In this document: piece after piece, positions 1 to 7,495 of the stretch | Layout: each line of letters opens with the position of its first letter | Numbering within the stretch: the first letter of the stretch is position 1 | Assembly (NCBI RefSeq): GCF_009908295.1 | Contig: NZ_JAAALO010000001.1 | Coordinates: 62,001-126,000, forward strand | Reading direction: 5' to 3' | Origin: Micromonospora rubida | Lineage (GTDB): Bacteria > Actinomycetota > Actinomycetes > Mycobacteriales > Micromonosporaceae | Length of the DNA: 64,000 bases | Translations under genes and position numbers: made by a program | Notes under the pieces: generated by a model | Told to the model about the DNA's origin: nothing | The model's input: the letters and a program-made list of their open reading frames with translations, nothing else | Databases searched by the model: none

Positions 1-372
1 GCGAGCAGCACACCAGAGGAGACCGCCGGGCGGGTGGCCGGGCTCGCCCACGTCGACCTGGGGCCCGAGGACCGGGCGGCCAACCGCCGCTCGGGCCTCG
101 GGCCCCTGCTCGGGTACGGGATGGGCATCGCCGCCGGCGCCGCCTTCGCCCTGCTCGCGGGGCGGCGCACGGCGGGGCCGGTCGCGGTGGCCCTGCTCGG
201 CGGGAGCGTGATGGCGATGTCGGACGGCTCGATGACCGCGCTGGGGGTGACCGATCCGCGCCGGTGGGGCCGCACCGACTGGCTGTCGGACCTCGTGCCG
301 CACCTGGCGTACGGGATGGCGGCCGCAGCCACCTGGAACCGGCTGCGGCCGCCATCGTCCCGACGGTGCTAG
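1..372 (+). CDS. Membrane protein, C-terminal part (5' end outside window)
   Basis: The frame is open from base 1 and stops at 370-372, so this is probably the 3' end of a longer gene. A GTG at 34 could start a 112-residue protein, but no convincing ribosome site precedes it. The product has two or three hydrophobic segments rich in Gly and Ala, with a loop containing DPRRWGRTDW, and ends in a basic tail. The stop overlaps the stop of the minus-strand gene at 369. I do not recognise the family; a small integral membrane protein is all that can be supported. Confidence 0.55.
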   Translation, partial: ASSTPEETAGRVAGLAHVDLGPEDRAANRRSGLGPLLGYGMGIAAGAAFALLAGRRTAGPVAVALLGGSVMAMSDGSMTALGVTDPRRWGRTDWLSDLVPHLAYGMAAAATWNRLRPPSSRRC

Positions 373-575
373 CCGCGCTCGGCGCTCTCGTCGTCGGCCA
401 CCTGACCGCCGGCCGGGCCGTACGGCGACACCTGACCGCGCGGCACCGTGCGGCCACGGTCGCCCTGGGACGTGCCACGGTGGCCGGGGTGACCGGACAC
501 GCCGGGCCCCTTGGCGTCCTGCACCGCGTCGTTGCGCGCGTTGCGGCGCAGTTCCGGCTGCTGAGGGTTCGTCAC
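369..575 (-). CDS. Small hydrophilic hypothetical protein (68 aa)
   Basis: Starts at GTG 575 (V-T-N-P-Q-Q-P-E-L) just behind a GGGAG-type ribosome site; an upstream ATG in the same frame would add a low-complexity Pro/Arg stretch and is less likely. The protein is short, polar and Gly/Pro/Arg rich, with no membrane segment and no cysteine, so it is probably cytosolic and partly disordered. It converges on the gene ending at 372 and overlaps it by 4 bases. Function unknown. Confidence 0.55.
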   Translation of the reverse strand: MTNPQQPELRRNARNDAVQDAKGPGVSGHPGHRGTSQGDRGRTVPRGQVSPYGPAGGQVADDESAERG

Positions 576-673
576 GGGAGTCTCCCTTCCGGGTGGACGG
601 CGCGGCGTGGGCCACGCCACGACCGGCTTACCCGCCGCCGTTGCCCCCATGCCGCCCACCCCCCACGCTGCTA

Positions 674-725
674 ATACACGGAATCAGTGGCCTCGCGCCG
701 CCTCAAGGCCACTAATTCCGTGTAT
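674..725. repeat. Long inverted repeat, 19-bp arms
   Basis: Arms 674-692 and 707-725 match at 18 of 19 positions around a 14-base loop. The single mismatch is C-A on the plus-strand RNA but a U-G wobble on the minus-strand RNA, so the minus-strand transcript would fold without a gap. The arm ends (ATACACGGAAT) are AT-rich for this genome. It lies between the small minus gene at 369 and the endonuclease-like gene at 754. There is no T-run. It may be a terminator-like hairpin or a mobile palindromic element. Confidence 0.8.
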
Positions 726-753
726 CTGCGCGACGTCGGGGGCGGGGTGAGCG

Positions 754-1431
754 GTGGCGATCGGGGTACCCCTGGGTGTGGCAGACACGCGGAGGACGGC
801 ACGGGCCCTGCTGGACCGGCAGGGCCGCACGTACGCGGAGGAGGCCGGCATCCGGCTCGCCGACCGGCCCGGGCCGCTGTACCAGCTGCTGGTGCTGACC
901 ACGCTGCTGAGCACCCGGATCCGGGCGTCGGTCGCGGTGGCCGCCGCGCGGGAGCTGTTCGCCGCCGGCTACCGCACCCCGCAGGCGATGGAGGCGTCCG
1001 GCTGGCAGGACCGGGTCGACGCGTTGGGCCGGGGACACTACCGCCGCTACGACGAACGGACCGCCACGATGCTCGGCGCCGGCGCGCGGCTGTGCCTGGA
1101 CCGGTGGCACGGCGACCTGCGCCGGCTGCACCGGGAGGCCGGCGGGAACCGGCCCGCGCTGCGGCGGCTGCTCACCGGGTTCCCCGGCATCGGCCCCACC
1201 GGCGCGGACATCTTCCTGCGCGAGGCGCAGCAGGTGTGGCCCGACGTGCGCCCGTACGCCGACCGGCGGACGCTGGCCGGGGCTGAGCGCCTCGGCCTGC
1301 CGGCGAACCCGGACGGGCTGGCCGGGCTGGTCGGCGGCGGCGACTTCGGCCGGTTCGCCTCGGCCCTGGTCCGGGTCGCCCTCGACGAGGAGTCCGCCGG
1401 CGAGGTCACCCGCGCCGCCGCCGCCCGCTGA
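754..1431 (+). CDS. Endonuclease III-like HhH protein
   Basis: Start GTG 754; 225 residues. The fold of the HhH-GPD DNA glycosylase superfamily is suggested by a helix-hairpin-helix-like segment GFPGIGPTGADIF near residue 150 and an all-helical layout. The iron-sulfur Cys loop of classical endonuclease III is absent, and the usual catalytic Lys/Asp arrangement is not evident, so the protein may bind DNA without being a full glycosylase/lyase. It is a monocistronic gene between short hypothetical genes. Confidence is moderate for the superfamily and low for the reaction. Confidence 0.65.
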   Translation: MAIGVPLGVADTRRTARALLDRQGRTYAEEAGIRLADRPGPLYQLLVLTTLLSTRIRASVAVAAARELFAAGYRTPQAMEASGWQDRVDALGRGHYRRYDERTATMLGAGARLCLDRWHGDLRRLHREAGGNRPALRRLLTGFPGIGPTGADIFLREAQQVWPDVRPYADRRTLAGAERLGLPANPDGLAGLVGGGDFGRFASALVRVALDEESAGEVTRAAAAR

Positions 1432-1449
1432 CGCCGGTCGGGTGTCGCC

Positions 1450-1468
1450 CGCGTCCCGCGTGGACGCG
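1450..1468 (+). terminator. Candidate hairpin terminator
   Basis: Seven-base arms CGCGTCC and GGACGCG around a five-base loop, 19 bases after the stop of the endonuclease-like gene. There is no T tract, as usual in this window. Confidence 0.4.
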
Positions 1469-1469
1469 G

Positions 1470-1640
1470 TCACTTGGTCGCGTTGTCGCCCGGCTTGGTC
1501 AGGTGCCAGGCCAGGGCCGCGGCCAGCACCGCGAGCACCACCACCCCGCCGGAGACCCCGCCGCCCTCGTCGGCGCTGCGTCCCTTGCTGCCGAAGTAGA
1601 TGACCGCGAGGCCGGCGAGCACCGCCACGGCCGTCCGCAT
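1470..1640 (-). CDS. Small membrane protein (56 aa)
   Basis: Starts at ATG 1640 behind a GAGGA ribosome site. Two hydrophobic segments (about residues 3-16 and 31-46) are separated by a short polar loop GSKGRSADEGGG, giving a two-pass hairpin topology. The C-terminus is polar (KPGDNATK). No known domain is recognised. It may be a small membrane-anchored accessory protein; the neighbours give no hint. Confidence 0.6.
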   Translation of the reverse strand: MRTAVAVLAGLAVIYFGSKGRSADEGGGVSGGVVVLAVLAAALAWHLTKPGDNATK

Positions 1641-1732
1641 TCCTCGGTCCTTCACGCCCCGCACGGTACGGAGACGACACCGGCCCACACTCCGGAAACG
1701 GGGACGGTTCCCCCGGACGAGGGGCGGCCGGC

Positions 1733-1930
1733 TCAGTCGGTCTCCAGGTCGTCCAACGAGATGGCGTGGGTTATCAACCAGCGGGCCAGGGCGGCCATCC
1801 CGAACAGCCACAACGGGGCGGACTCGGTGGGGCCGTTGGTGGCGTAGACGGCGAAGCGCAGATCCGGCGCCCGGTACGCCTCGATCCGCCACCGGTGGCT
1901 CTTGTCCCGCCAGACCGCCGAAGGGTCCAT
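1733..1930 (-). CDS. Small hypothetical protein (65 aa)
   Basis: Starts at ATG 1930. The product begins MDPSAVWRDKSHRWRIEAYR and ends acidic (DDLETD), with an aromatic- and Trp-rich middle. The residue composition is balanced, unlike shadow frames in this GC-rich DNA, which supports it as a real gene. It lies directly downstream of selB on the same strand, after a hairpin. No function is assigned. Confidence 0.55.
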   Translation of the reverse strand: MDPSAVWRDKSHRWRIEAYRAPDLRFAVYATNGPTESAPLWLFGMAALARWLITHAISLDDLETD

Positions 1931-1951
1931 GCGGCCACGCTAGGCCACGCC

Positions 1952-1968
1952 CGGCCCCACCGGGGCCG
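1952..1968 (-). terminator. Hairpin downstream of selB
   Basis: Perfect seven-base arms CGGCCCC and GGGGCCG around a three-base loop, about 50 bases past the selB stop in the direction of transcription. This is a likely end of the fdh-sel transcript. Confidence 0.45.
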
Positions 1969-2020
1969 CGTCGCGGCGGACCCCTCCACCCGTGATCGTT
2001 CGCCGTGGACGCAGCCGGCG

Positions 2021-3802
2021 TCATGGCGGGGCGGCGGCCACGCCGGGCTGGGCGACGACTGTGCGGGCGTCGTCGGGCAGGCGGCGGGTGACGCCCCGCC
2101 GGTCCAGCAGCTCCAGCAGCGGCACGGCGACCCGGCGGGTCGTGTCCAGGGCCTGCCGGGCGGCGCTGAGGGTGAACGGCTGCGGCAGCCGGGCAAGGAC
2201 CCGGGCCGCGTCGTCGACCGCGCCGGGCAGCAGCACCACGTTCTCCGCGAGCCGCAGCAGCGCCCCCGCGCGCACGGCCGCGCCGATCTCCCGGGGCCCG
2301 AGACCCAGGCCCGCGAGGCGGTCCGCCCCGGGGGCCTGGAACGGGCGGTCGCCGTACTCGGCGCGGACCCGGGCCACGGCCCGGGCCACCGGCTCCGGCA
2401 GCGCGTCCCCGGCGTCCTGGCCGACCCGGCCGGCGCGCACCCGCAGCGGCGGGCGGACCAGGGCCTCCACCAGCGCCCGGTCGGGCAGGTCGAGGCGCTG
2501 ACGTAGCACGTCGACCGGGACGCCCGGCTCCAGCGGGTGCGCGGCGGCGTACCGGGCGGTCTCGGCGGTCAGCCGGACGGCGAGGGACCGCCAATGGTCC
2601 GGGTCGGCCACCCAGTCCCCGGCGACCGGGGCGACGGTGACCGGCACCCCCATCCGGGTCAGCTCGCCCCGGCGGGCCAGGAGCCGGCGGCGCAGCTCCC
2701 CGGCCAGGTCCGGCCGCCCGTCGAGGCCGGCGAGCACCCGGGCGCGGGCGGCGGCGGACCCCCGCCGGGTCAGCGGCGGCGGGGCCACGTCGAGGACGGT
2801 CACCCCGCCGGCGACGTGGTGGCGGCCGGGGTCACGCAGCAGCGCCCGGTCGCCGACGAGCAGCGGCAGCGGGCGGACCAGCCGCAGCCGTGCGGTGTCC
2901 GGGCCGAGCGGGCGGACCCGGGCGGCGACGGCGGCGGCGCCGACGTGCAGGGTGAGGGTGGCCGGCAGGTCGGCGGCCGGGGCCCCGGCGACCCGCACGT
3001 CGAGCAGGTCGGTGCGGTGGAACCGGCCGGGGGTGAGCAGGGCGTCGCCGCGCCCCAGCCGCTCACGGGGCACGTTGCGCAGGTTCACCGCCACCCGGGC
3101 CACCGCGTCGACCCGGTCGTGGGGCACGCCGAGACAGTGCAGGCCACGCACCCGCACCGGCTCGCCGGTGTCGGCCAGTTCGAGGTGGTCGCCGACGGAC
3201 AGCCGGCCGCCGCCGAGGGTGCCGGTCACGACCGTGCCGCTGCCCCGGACGGTGAACGACCGGTCCACCCACAGCCGCACCGGGGCCTCGGCCGCCGGGG
3301 CGGGCAGCCGCGCCACGAGCCGGTCCAGGGCGTCCCGCAGCTCGGGCAGGCCGGCCCCGGTGACCGCGCTGACCGCAACGGCGTCCACGGCGCCCAGGGA
3401 GGTGGCGGCGATCTCCGCGCGGGCGTGCGCCAGCGCCGGCCCCGGATCGGCCAGGTCCGCTCGGGTCACCACCAGCAGCCCGTACGCCACCCCGAGCGCG
3501 TGCAGCGCCGCCAGGTGCTCGGCCGACTGGGGCATCCACCCCTCGTCGGCGGCGACGACCAGCAGGGCTGCCGGGGCGGGGCCGACACCGGCGAGCATGT
3601 TCGGCACGAACCGCTCGTGGCCGGGCACGTCGACGAACGCCACGGTGCCGCCGGAGGGCAGCGTGGTCCAGGCGAAGCCGAGGTCGATGGTCATACCCCG
3701 GCGCCGCTCCTCGGCCCACCGGTCGGGCTCCATCCCGGTCAGCGCCCGGACCAGGGTCGACTTGCCGTGGTCGACGTGCCCGGCGGTGGCCACCACCCAC
3801 AC
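2021..3802 (-). CDS. selB: Selenocysteine-specific elongation factor SelB
   Basis: GTP-binding factor that delivers selenocysteinyl-tRNA to UGA codons followed by a SECIS hairpin. The N-terminal G domain shows the P-loop GHVDHGKST at residues 8-16, the RRGMTID switch at 34-40 and DVPGHE at 58-63; TRAD at 113-116 stands in for NKxD. The 593-residue length leaves room for the C-terminal winged-helix domains that bind the SECIS. It starts at GTG 3802, one base after the selA stop, so the two are translationally coupled. It is the last gene of the selC-selA-selB block behind the formate dehydrogenase. Confidence 0.95.
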   Translation of the reverse strand: MWVVATAGHVDHGKSTLVRALTGMEPDRWAEERRRGMTIDLGFAWTTLPSGGTVAFVDVPGHERFVPNMLAGVGPAPAALLVVAADEGWMPQSAEHLAALHALGVAYGLLVVTRADLADPGPALAHARAEIAATSLGAVDAVAVSAVTGAGLPELRDALDRLVARLPAPAAEAPVRLWVDRSFTVRGSGTVVTGTLGGGRLSVGDHLELADTGEPVRVRGLHCLGVPHDRVDAVARVAVNLRNVPRERLGRGDALLTPGRFHRTDLLDVRVAGAPAADLPATLTLHVGAAAVAARVRPLGPDTARLRLVRPLPLLVGDRALLRDPGRHHVAGGVTVLDVAPPPLTRRGSAAARARVLAGLDGRPDLAGELRRRLLARRGELTRMGVPVTVAPVAGDWVADPDHWRSLAVRLTAETARYAAAHPLEPGVPVDVLRQRLDLPDRALVEALVRPPLRVRAGRVGQDAGDALPEPVARAVARVRAEYGDRPFQAPGADRLAGLGLGPREIGAAVRAGALLRLAENVVLLPGAVDDAARVLARLPQPFTLSAARQALDTTRRVAVPLLELLDRRGVTRRLPDDARTVVAQPGVAAAPP

Positions 3803-3803
3803 G

Positions 3804-5102
3804 TCAGGCGTCCACGGGCACGGTCAGGACCGCCGAGCGCAGCGCGTCGTCGGCGGTGGCGGGGACGCAGCGCAGGTCCAGCAGCAGCCGCCCCTGGGCC
3901 ACCCGGCCGAGCACCGCCGGCGTGCCGGCGCGCAGCGGCCCCGCGTACCGCTCGGGCAGGGCCAGGGCCCACGAGCCCAGCTCGACGCCCGGCGCTCCGC
4001 CCCCGCCGACCACCGCGACGGCGGGCACCACCTCGGCCTTGCAGCCGTCGGCGGCCAGCCGGTCGCGCAGCCCCTCGGTGCGCTGCCGCAGGGCCGCCGG
4101 GTCGGCGTGCAGCGCGGCCCGGGTGGGAGTGTCCGGGGTGTGCAGGGTGGCCGCGAGGGCCGCCAGGGTCAGCTTGTCGACCCGCAGGGCGCGGGCGAGT
4201 GGGTGCCGGCGCAGCCGCTCGACCAGGTCGGCCTCGCCGAGCAACAGCCCGGCCTGGGGGCCGCCGAGCAGCTTGTCGCCGCTGGCGGTGACCAGGTGGG
4301 CGCCGGCCCGCAGGGTGCTGGCCGCGTCCGGCTCGGCGGGCAGCAGTGGGTCCCCGGCGAGCAGCCCGGAGCCGATGTCGGCGACCACCGGCACGCCGAG
4401 GGTGGCCAACCGGTCGACGCCGACGGCGCTGGTGAACCCGGTGACCACGAAGTTCGACGGGTGGACCTTGAGCACGAAGCCGGTGTCGGGGCCGACCGCG
4501 GCGGCGTAGTCGGCCAGGCTGGTGCGGTTGGTGGTGCCCACCTCGCGCAGCCGGGCACCGGTGCTGGCCAGCAGTTCCGGCAGGCGGAACCCGTCGCCGA
4601 TCTCCACCAGCTCGCCCCGGCTGACCACGATCTCCCGGCCGGCGGCGAGGGCGGTGGCGGCGAGGACCAGGGCGGCGGCGCCGTTGTTGACCACGTGCAC
4701 GGCGCCCGCGTCGGGCACGGCGGCGGCGAGCGCGGCGAGGGCGTCCCGGCCGCGCCGGGCCCGCCGGCCGGTGGACAGGTCCAGCTCCACGTCGGTGTGC
4801 CCGGCGGCGGCCACGAGGGCGTCCACGGCGACGGCGGAGAGCGCCGCCCGGCCAAGGTTGGTGTGCAGCACGACGCCGGTGGCGTTGAGCACCACCCGAG
4901 GGGCGGGCGCGGGCAGGGCGGCGAGCGCGGCGTCGCGTACCCGCTCGGGGGTGATCTCGCCGCGGCGGGCGCGTTCCTGGGCGACGACGATCGCGGCCTT
5001 GACCCGGTTGCGGCCGAGCGCGGCGACGGCCGCGGCCAGCCGTGGGTCGGCCAGCAGGAGATCTGTGCGCGGCACCCGCCGCCGTGGATCGGCGTCGCGC
5101 AT
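3804..5102 (-). CDS. selA: L-seryl-tRNA(Sec) selenium transferase SelA
   Basis: PLP enzyme that converts Ser-tRNA-Sec to Sec-tRNA-Sec with selenophosphate. The chosen ATG 5102 gives 432 residues and begins MRDADPRRRVPRTDLL; a longer frame would run back through the tRNA gene and is rejected. The fold-type I PLP signature is clear: N-terminal VLNATGVVLHTNLGRA (about 71-86) and the Schiff-base lysine K277 in SGDKLLGGPQAG. The gene lies 22 bases after the 3' end of tRNA-Sec and one base before selB. The substrate selenophosphate needs SelD, which is not encoded in the window. Confidence 0.95.
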   Translation of the reverse strand: MRDADPRRRVPRTDLLLADPRLAAAVAALGRNRVKAAIVVAQERARRGEITPERVRDAALAALPAPAPRVVLNATGVVLHTNLGRAALSAVAVDALVAAAGHTDVELDLSTGRRARRGRDALAALAAAVPDAGAVHVVNNGAAALVLAATALAAGREIVVSRGELVEIGDGFRLPELLASTGARLREVGTTNRTSLADYAAAVGPDTGFVLKVHPSNFVVTGFTSAVGVDRLATLGVPVVADIGSGLLAGDPLLPAEPDAASTLRAGAHLVTASGDKLLGGPQAGLLLGEADLVERLRRHPLARALRVDKLTLAALAATLHTPDTPTRAALHADPAALRQRTEGLRDRLAADGCKAEVVPAVAVVGGGGAPGVELGSWALALPERYAGPLRAGTPAVLGRVAQGRLLLDLRCVPATADDALRSAVLTVPVDA

Positions 5103-5124
5103 CGCGTCCTCTCCTAGGGTCGCC

Positions 5125-5220
5125 TGGCGGAGACGGACGGGAATCGAACCCGCCTGGCCCGGGTACCGGACCACACCGGTTTTGAAGACCGGGAGGGGCA
5201 CCAGCCGCCTGAACGCCTCC
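5125..5220 (-). tRNA. selC: tRNA-Sec (anticodon UCA)
   Basis: Read on the minus strand from 5220 to an encoded CCA at 5127-5125. The acceptor starts GGAGGCG and pairs with the CGTCTCC 3' strand; the anticodon loop CTTCAAA carries UCA at 5185-5183. A long variable arm (GGTCCGG paired with CCGGGCC) and the T-loop GGTTCGATTCC follow. The 96-base length and long arm fit selenocysteine tRNA. It lies between the formate dehydrogenase membrane subunit and selA. Confidence 0.95.
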
Positions 5221-5288
5221 ACCGGCTATTCGATCACAGCGCCCGCCCTGCCGCGCGGGAAGGGCCTCAGCGCCCGCCGGGAGGGGCC

Positions 5289-6452
5289 TCAGCCCTCGAC
5301 GGCGGGGCGCTCCGCCTCGCGGCGGCGGATCCGTTCGCGCTGCGGGACGACCGTGTACTTCGGATCGCGGGCGGAGGCGACGCCACCGTGGAAGATCCCG
5401 AACCGGGTGGCCACCGACGCGGCGAGCAGGGCCACGCCGGAGAGCCCGGACAGCACGCGGCTGCGCCGGCCGACGAGCGCCCCGGCCACCCCGGCCGCCG
5501 TCAACACCCGGCCGGCGCGCAGCAGCCGCCCGGGGGTGCCGGTGCGGTAGGGCTCGCTGAGCAGGCCGAGCCGGTGCTCCACCCGGTGCGAGCCCCACAG
5601 CTCCAGGGCCGCGCCGGCCACCGCCATCCGCCGGGCCGGCCCGGCCTGGTCGCCGGGCGCGGCGAGCAGGCCCACGCCGGCGCCGCTGGCCAGGGCGCTG
5701 CCCGCGAAGATGATCGGCAGTTCCGGGTACGCCTCGTGCCACGACGGTACGGCCGTGCCGGCCAGCAGCACCCCGGTGTACGTGGCCAGGGCCGGCGCGG
5801 TCGCGGCGGCCAGCAGCCCGGCGGCCTGCCCGACCGGGGGCAGCAGCCGGCGGCCCAGCCCGAGCACGCCCCGCTCGGGCAGCCACGGCGCGGCCTCGGT
5901 GACGGCGGCGACCCCGGCGGCGGGGCCGAACACCGTGAGGATCCAGGTGCCCACCGACATCGGGGAGGTCAGCTTCGCCACCCGCAGCATGTGGTGGAAC
6001 CGGGCCGGCCGACCCAGGTCGTTGACGAGAAAGTACGCGCTGGCGCTCACCGCGACCAGCGAGGCGATCCGGCCGGCGCGGCGCAGCGCCGGCCGACCGG
6101 TGAGCTGGCCGCCGGCGGCCAGCAGCGACGAGCCCGCGGCCAGCCCGCCGGTGAACAGGTACGCCGCGATGTCCCACTTCCACACCGGCGGCTTGAGCAC
6201 CGGCCGGCCGTAGTAGGAGGTGAACTCGGCCGGCGGGACGTTGAGCTGTTCCCCGCCGCCGCGCCGCCCGCCGCCGCGCCGACGCCGCTCCCCGGGGGCC
6301 GCCGAGCGGGGCTGGCCGGGGGTGCGGTCCCCCTCGGGGGTGTGCGGTGCGGCGGGGCGGTCGGCGCTGAGCCCGCCTGCCGGGCCGGCGGCGTCGAGGC
6401 GGCCCAGGAAGCGGCGGAACCGGTCACCCACCGGGGGGCGGTGCGGGCTCAC
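5289..6452 (-). CDS. NrfD/PsrC-type membrane subunit of formate dehydrogenase complex
   Basis: Polytopic membrane subunit expected to anchor the FdhA-FdhB unit and pass electrons to quinone. The start GTG 6452 overlaps the TGA of the Fe-S subunit gene (GTGA) and has GGAGG upstream; this gives 387 residues, with a basic, Pro/Gly-rich N-terminal region of about 75 residues before the family core (PPAEFTSYYGRPVLK). Several hydrophobic helices follow, including a segment AAYLFTGGLAAGSSLLAAG typical of NrfD proteins. A start nearer the core cannot be excluded. No heme-binding motif is seen, which fits NrfD rather than a cytochrome b subunit. Confidence 0.85.
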   Translation of the reverse strand: MSPHRPPVGDRFRRFLGRLDAAGPAGGLSADRPAAPHTPEGDRTPGQPRSAAPGERRRRGGGRRGGGEQLNVPPAEFTSYYGRPVLKPPVWKWDIAAYLFTGGLAAGSSLLAAGGQLTGRPALRRAGRIASLVAVSASAYFLVNDLGRPARFHHMLRVAKLTSPMSVGTWILTVFGPAAGVAAVTEAAPWLPERGVLGLGRRLLPPVGQAAGLLAAATAPALATYTGVLLAGTAVPSWHEAYPELPIIFAGSALASGAGVGLLAAPGDQAGPARRMAVAGAALELWGSHRVEHRLGLLSEPYRTGTPGRLLRAGRVLTAAGVAGALVGRRSRVLSGLSGVALLAASVATRFGIFHGGVASARDPKYTVVPQRERIRRREAERPAVEG

Positions 6453-7495
6453 GAGGAACCTCCGACGAACGCGACGACGGCAGCCGCCGCCATGGTCAGG
6501 GCGGCCAGCCCGGCGCGCTTCCACATTTGGGGCAGGTCCCGGGTGGTGACCACCGGGTCCGGGGGCAACCCGTACACCTCGGGAGCGTCGAGGAGCAGGA
6601 AGAACGCGCCGTCGCCGCCGACGCCGTCGGTGGGATCGTGGCCGTAGAGCTGGGCCTCCGGCACCCCCCGCTCGTGCAGGGTGGCCACCCGCTGGGCGGC
6701 CCGCTCCCGCAGCTCGTCCAGCGGGCCGTACATGATGGACTCCGTGGGGCAGGCCTGCGCGCACGCCGGGGTGTTGCCGGCGCCGAGCCGGTCGTAGCAC
6801 AGGGTGCACTTCCACGCCCGGCCGTCGCCCTTGCGCTGGTCGATCACCCCGTACGGGCAGGCGGAGATGCAGTAGCCGCAGCCGTTGCAGATGTCCTCCT
6901 GCACCACGACGGTGCCGAACTCGGTGCGGAACAGCGAGCCGGTGGGGCAGACGTCCAGGCAGGCGGCGTGGGTGCAGTGCTTGCACACGTCCGACATCAT
7001 CAGCCAGCGGAAGTCGGTGCGCTCGGCCACGCCGGTGGCCCGGCCCGGCGGCTGGGAGCCGGGCATGCCGAGGAACTCGGGCCCGGCGGCCATCCGGGCG
7101 GCGGCGACCGGATCGCCCGTCGGGAGCCCGGGTTCCGTGCCGGTGTCGTCGGCCGTCCCGGCGGCCACCACCGCCGCCGACGTGGCGCTGGCCGGCGCGG
7201 CGGTGGGGTAGCCGGCGAACGGCGGGGTGCGATGCCCGGCCGGGGCGGGCTGCTCCACGAACGCCACGTGCCGCCACGAGTTCGCGGTCAGCGCGCCGGT
7301 GTTGTCGTACGACATGCCGAGCAGGTCCAGCCCAGAGCCCGGCACGTCGTTCCACTCCTTGCAGGCCACCTCGCACGCCTTGCAGCCGATGCAGACGCTG
7401 GTGTCGGTGAAGAAGCCCATCCGGGGGCGGGCGTCGGTCCAGCCGGCGTCCGGGGCCGGGTCCAGCGGCCCGTAGAGGCTGTTGGCGTCAGGCAT
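6449..7495 (-). CDS. Formate dehydrogenase Fe-S (beta) subunit
   Basis: Electron-transfer subunit of 348 residues that carries electrons from FdhA to the membrane subunit. Four cysteine clusters for [4Fe-4S] centres are visible: CIGCKACEVAC at 35-45, CKHCTHAACLDVCP, CNGCGYCISACP, and a CTLC...CAQACP set. A poorly conserved insertion rich in Ala/Gly/Pro lies between the first and second clusters. A hydrophobic C-terminal segment (LAALTMAAAAVVAFVGG) could be a membrane anchor. The start ATG 7495 overlaps the fdhA stop by 8 bases, and the stop overlaps the next gene, so the three are coupled. Confidence 0.92.
   Translation of the reverse strand: MPDANSLYGPLDPAPDAGWTDARPRMGFFTDTSVCIGCKACEVACKEWNDVPGSGLDLLGMSYDNTGALTANSWRHVAFVEQPAPAGHRTPPFAGYPTAAPASATSAAVVAAGTADDTGTEPGLPTGDPVAAARMAAGPEFLGMPGSQPPGRATGVAERTDFRWLMMSDVCKHCTHAACLDVCPTGSLFRTEFGTVVVQEDICNGCGYCISACPYGVIDQRKGDGRAWKCTLCYDRLGAGNTPACAQACPTESIMYGPLDELRERAAQRVATLHERGVPEAQLYGHDPTDGVGGDGAFFLLLDAPEVYGLPPDPVVTTRDLPQMWKRAGLAALTMAAAAVVAFVGGSS

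Noticed and set aside
2537..5117. Long plus-strand frames over selB and selA
   Set aside because: Low-complexity shadows of the conserved minus-strand genes.
5103..5222. Longer selA start
   Set aside because: The extension would be translated from the tRNA-Sec gene; ATG 5102 is the sensible start.
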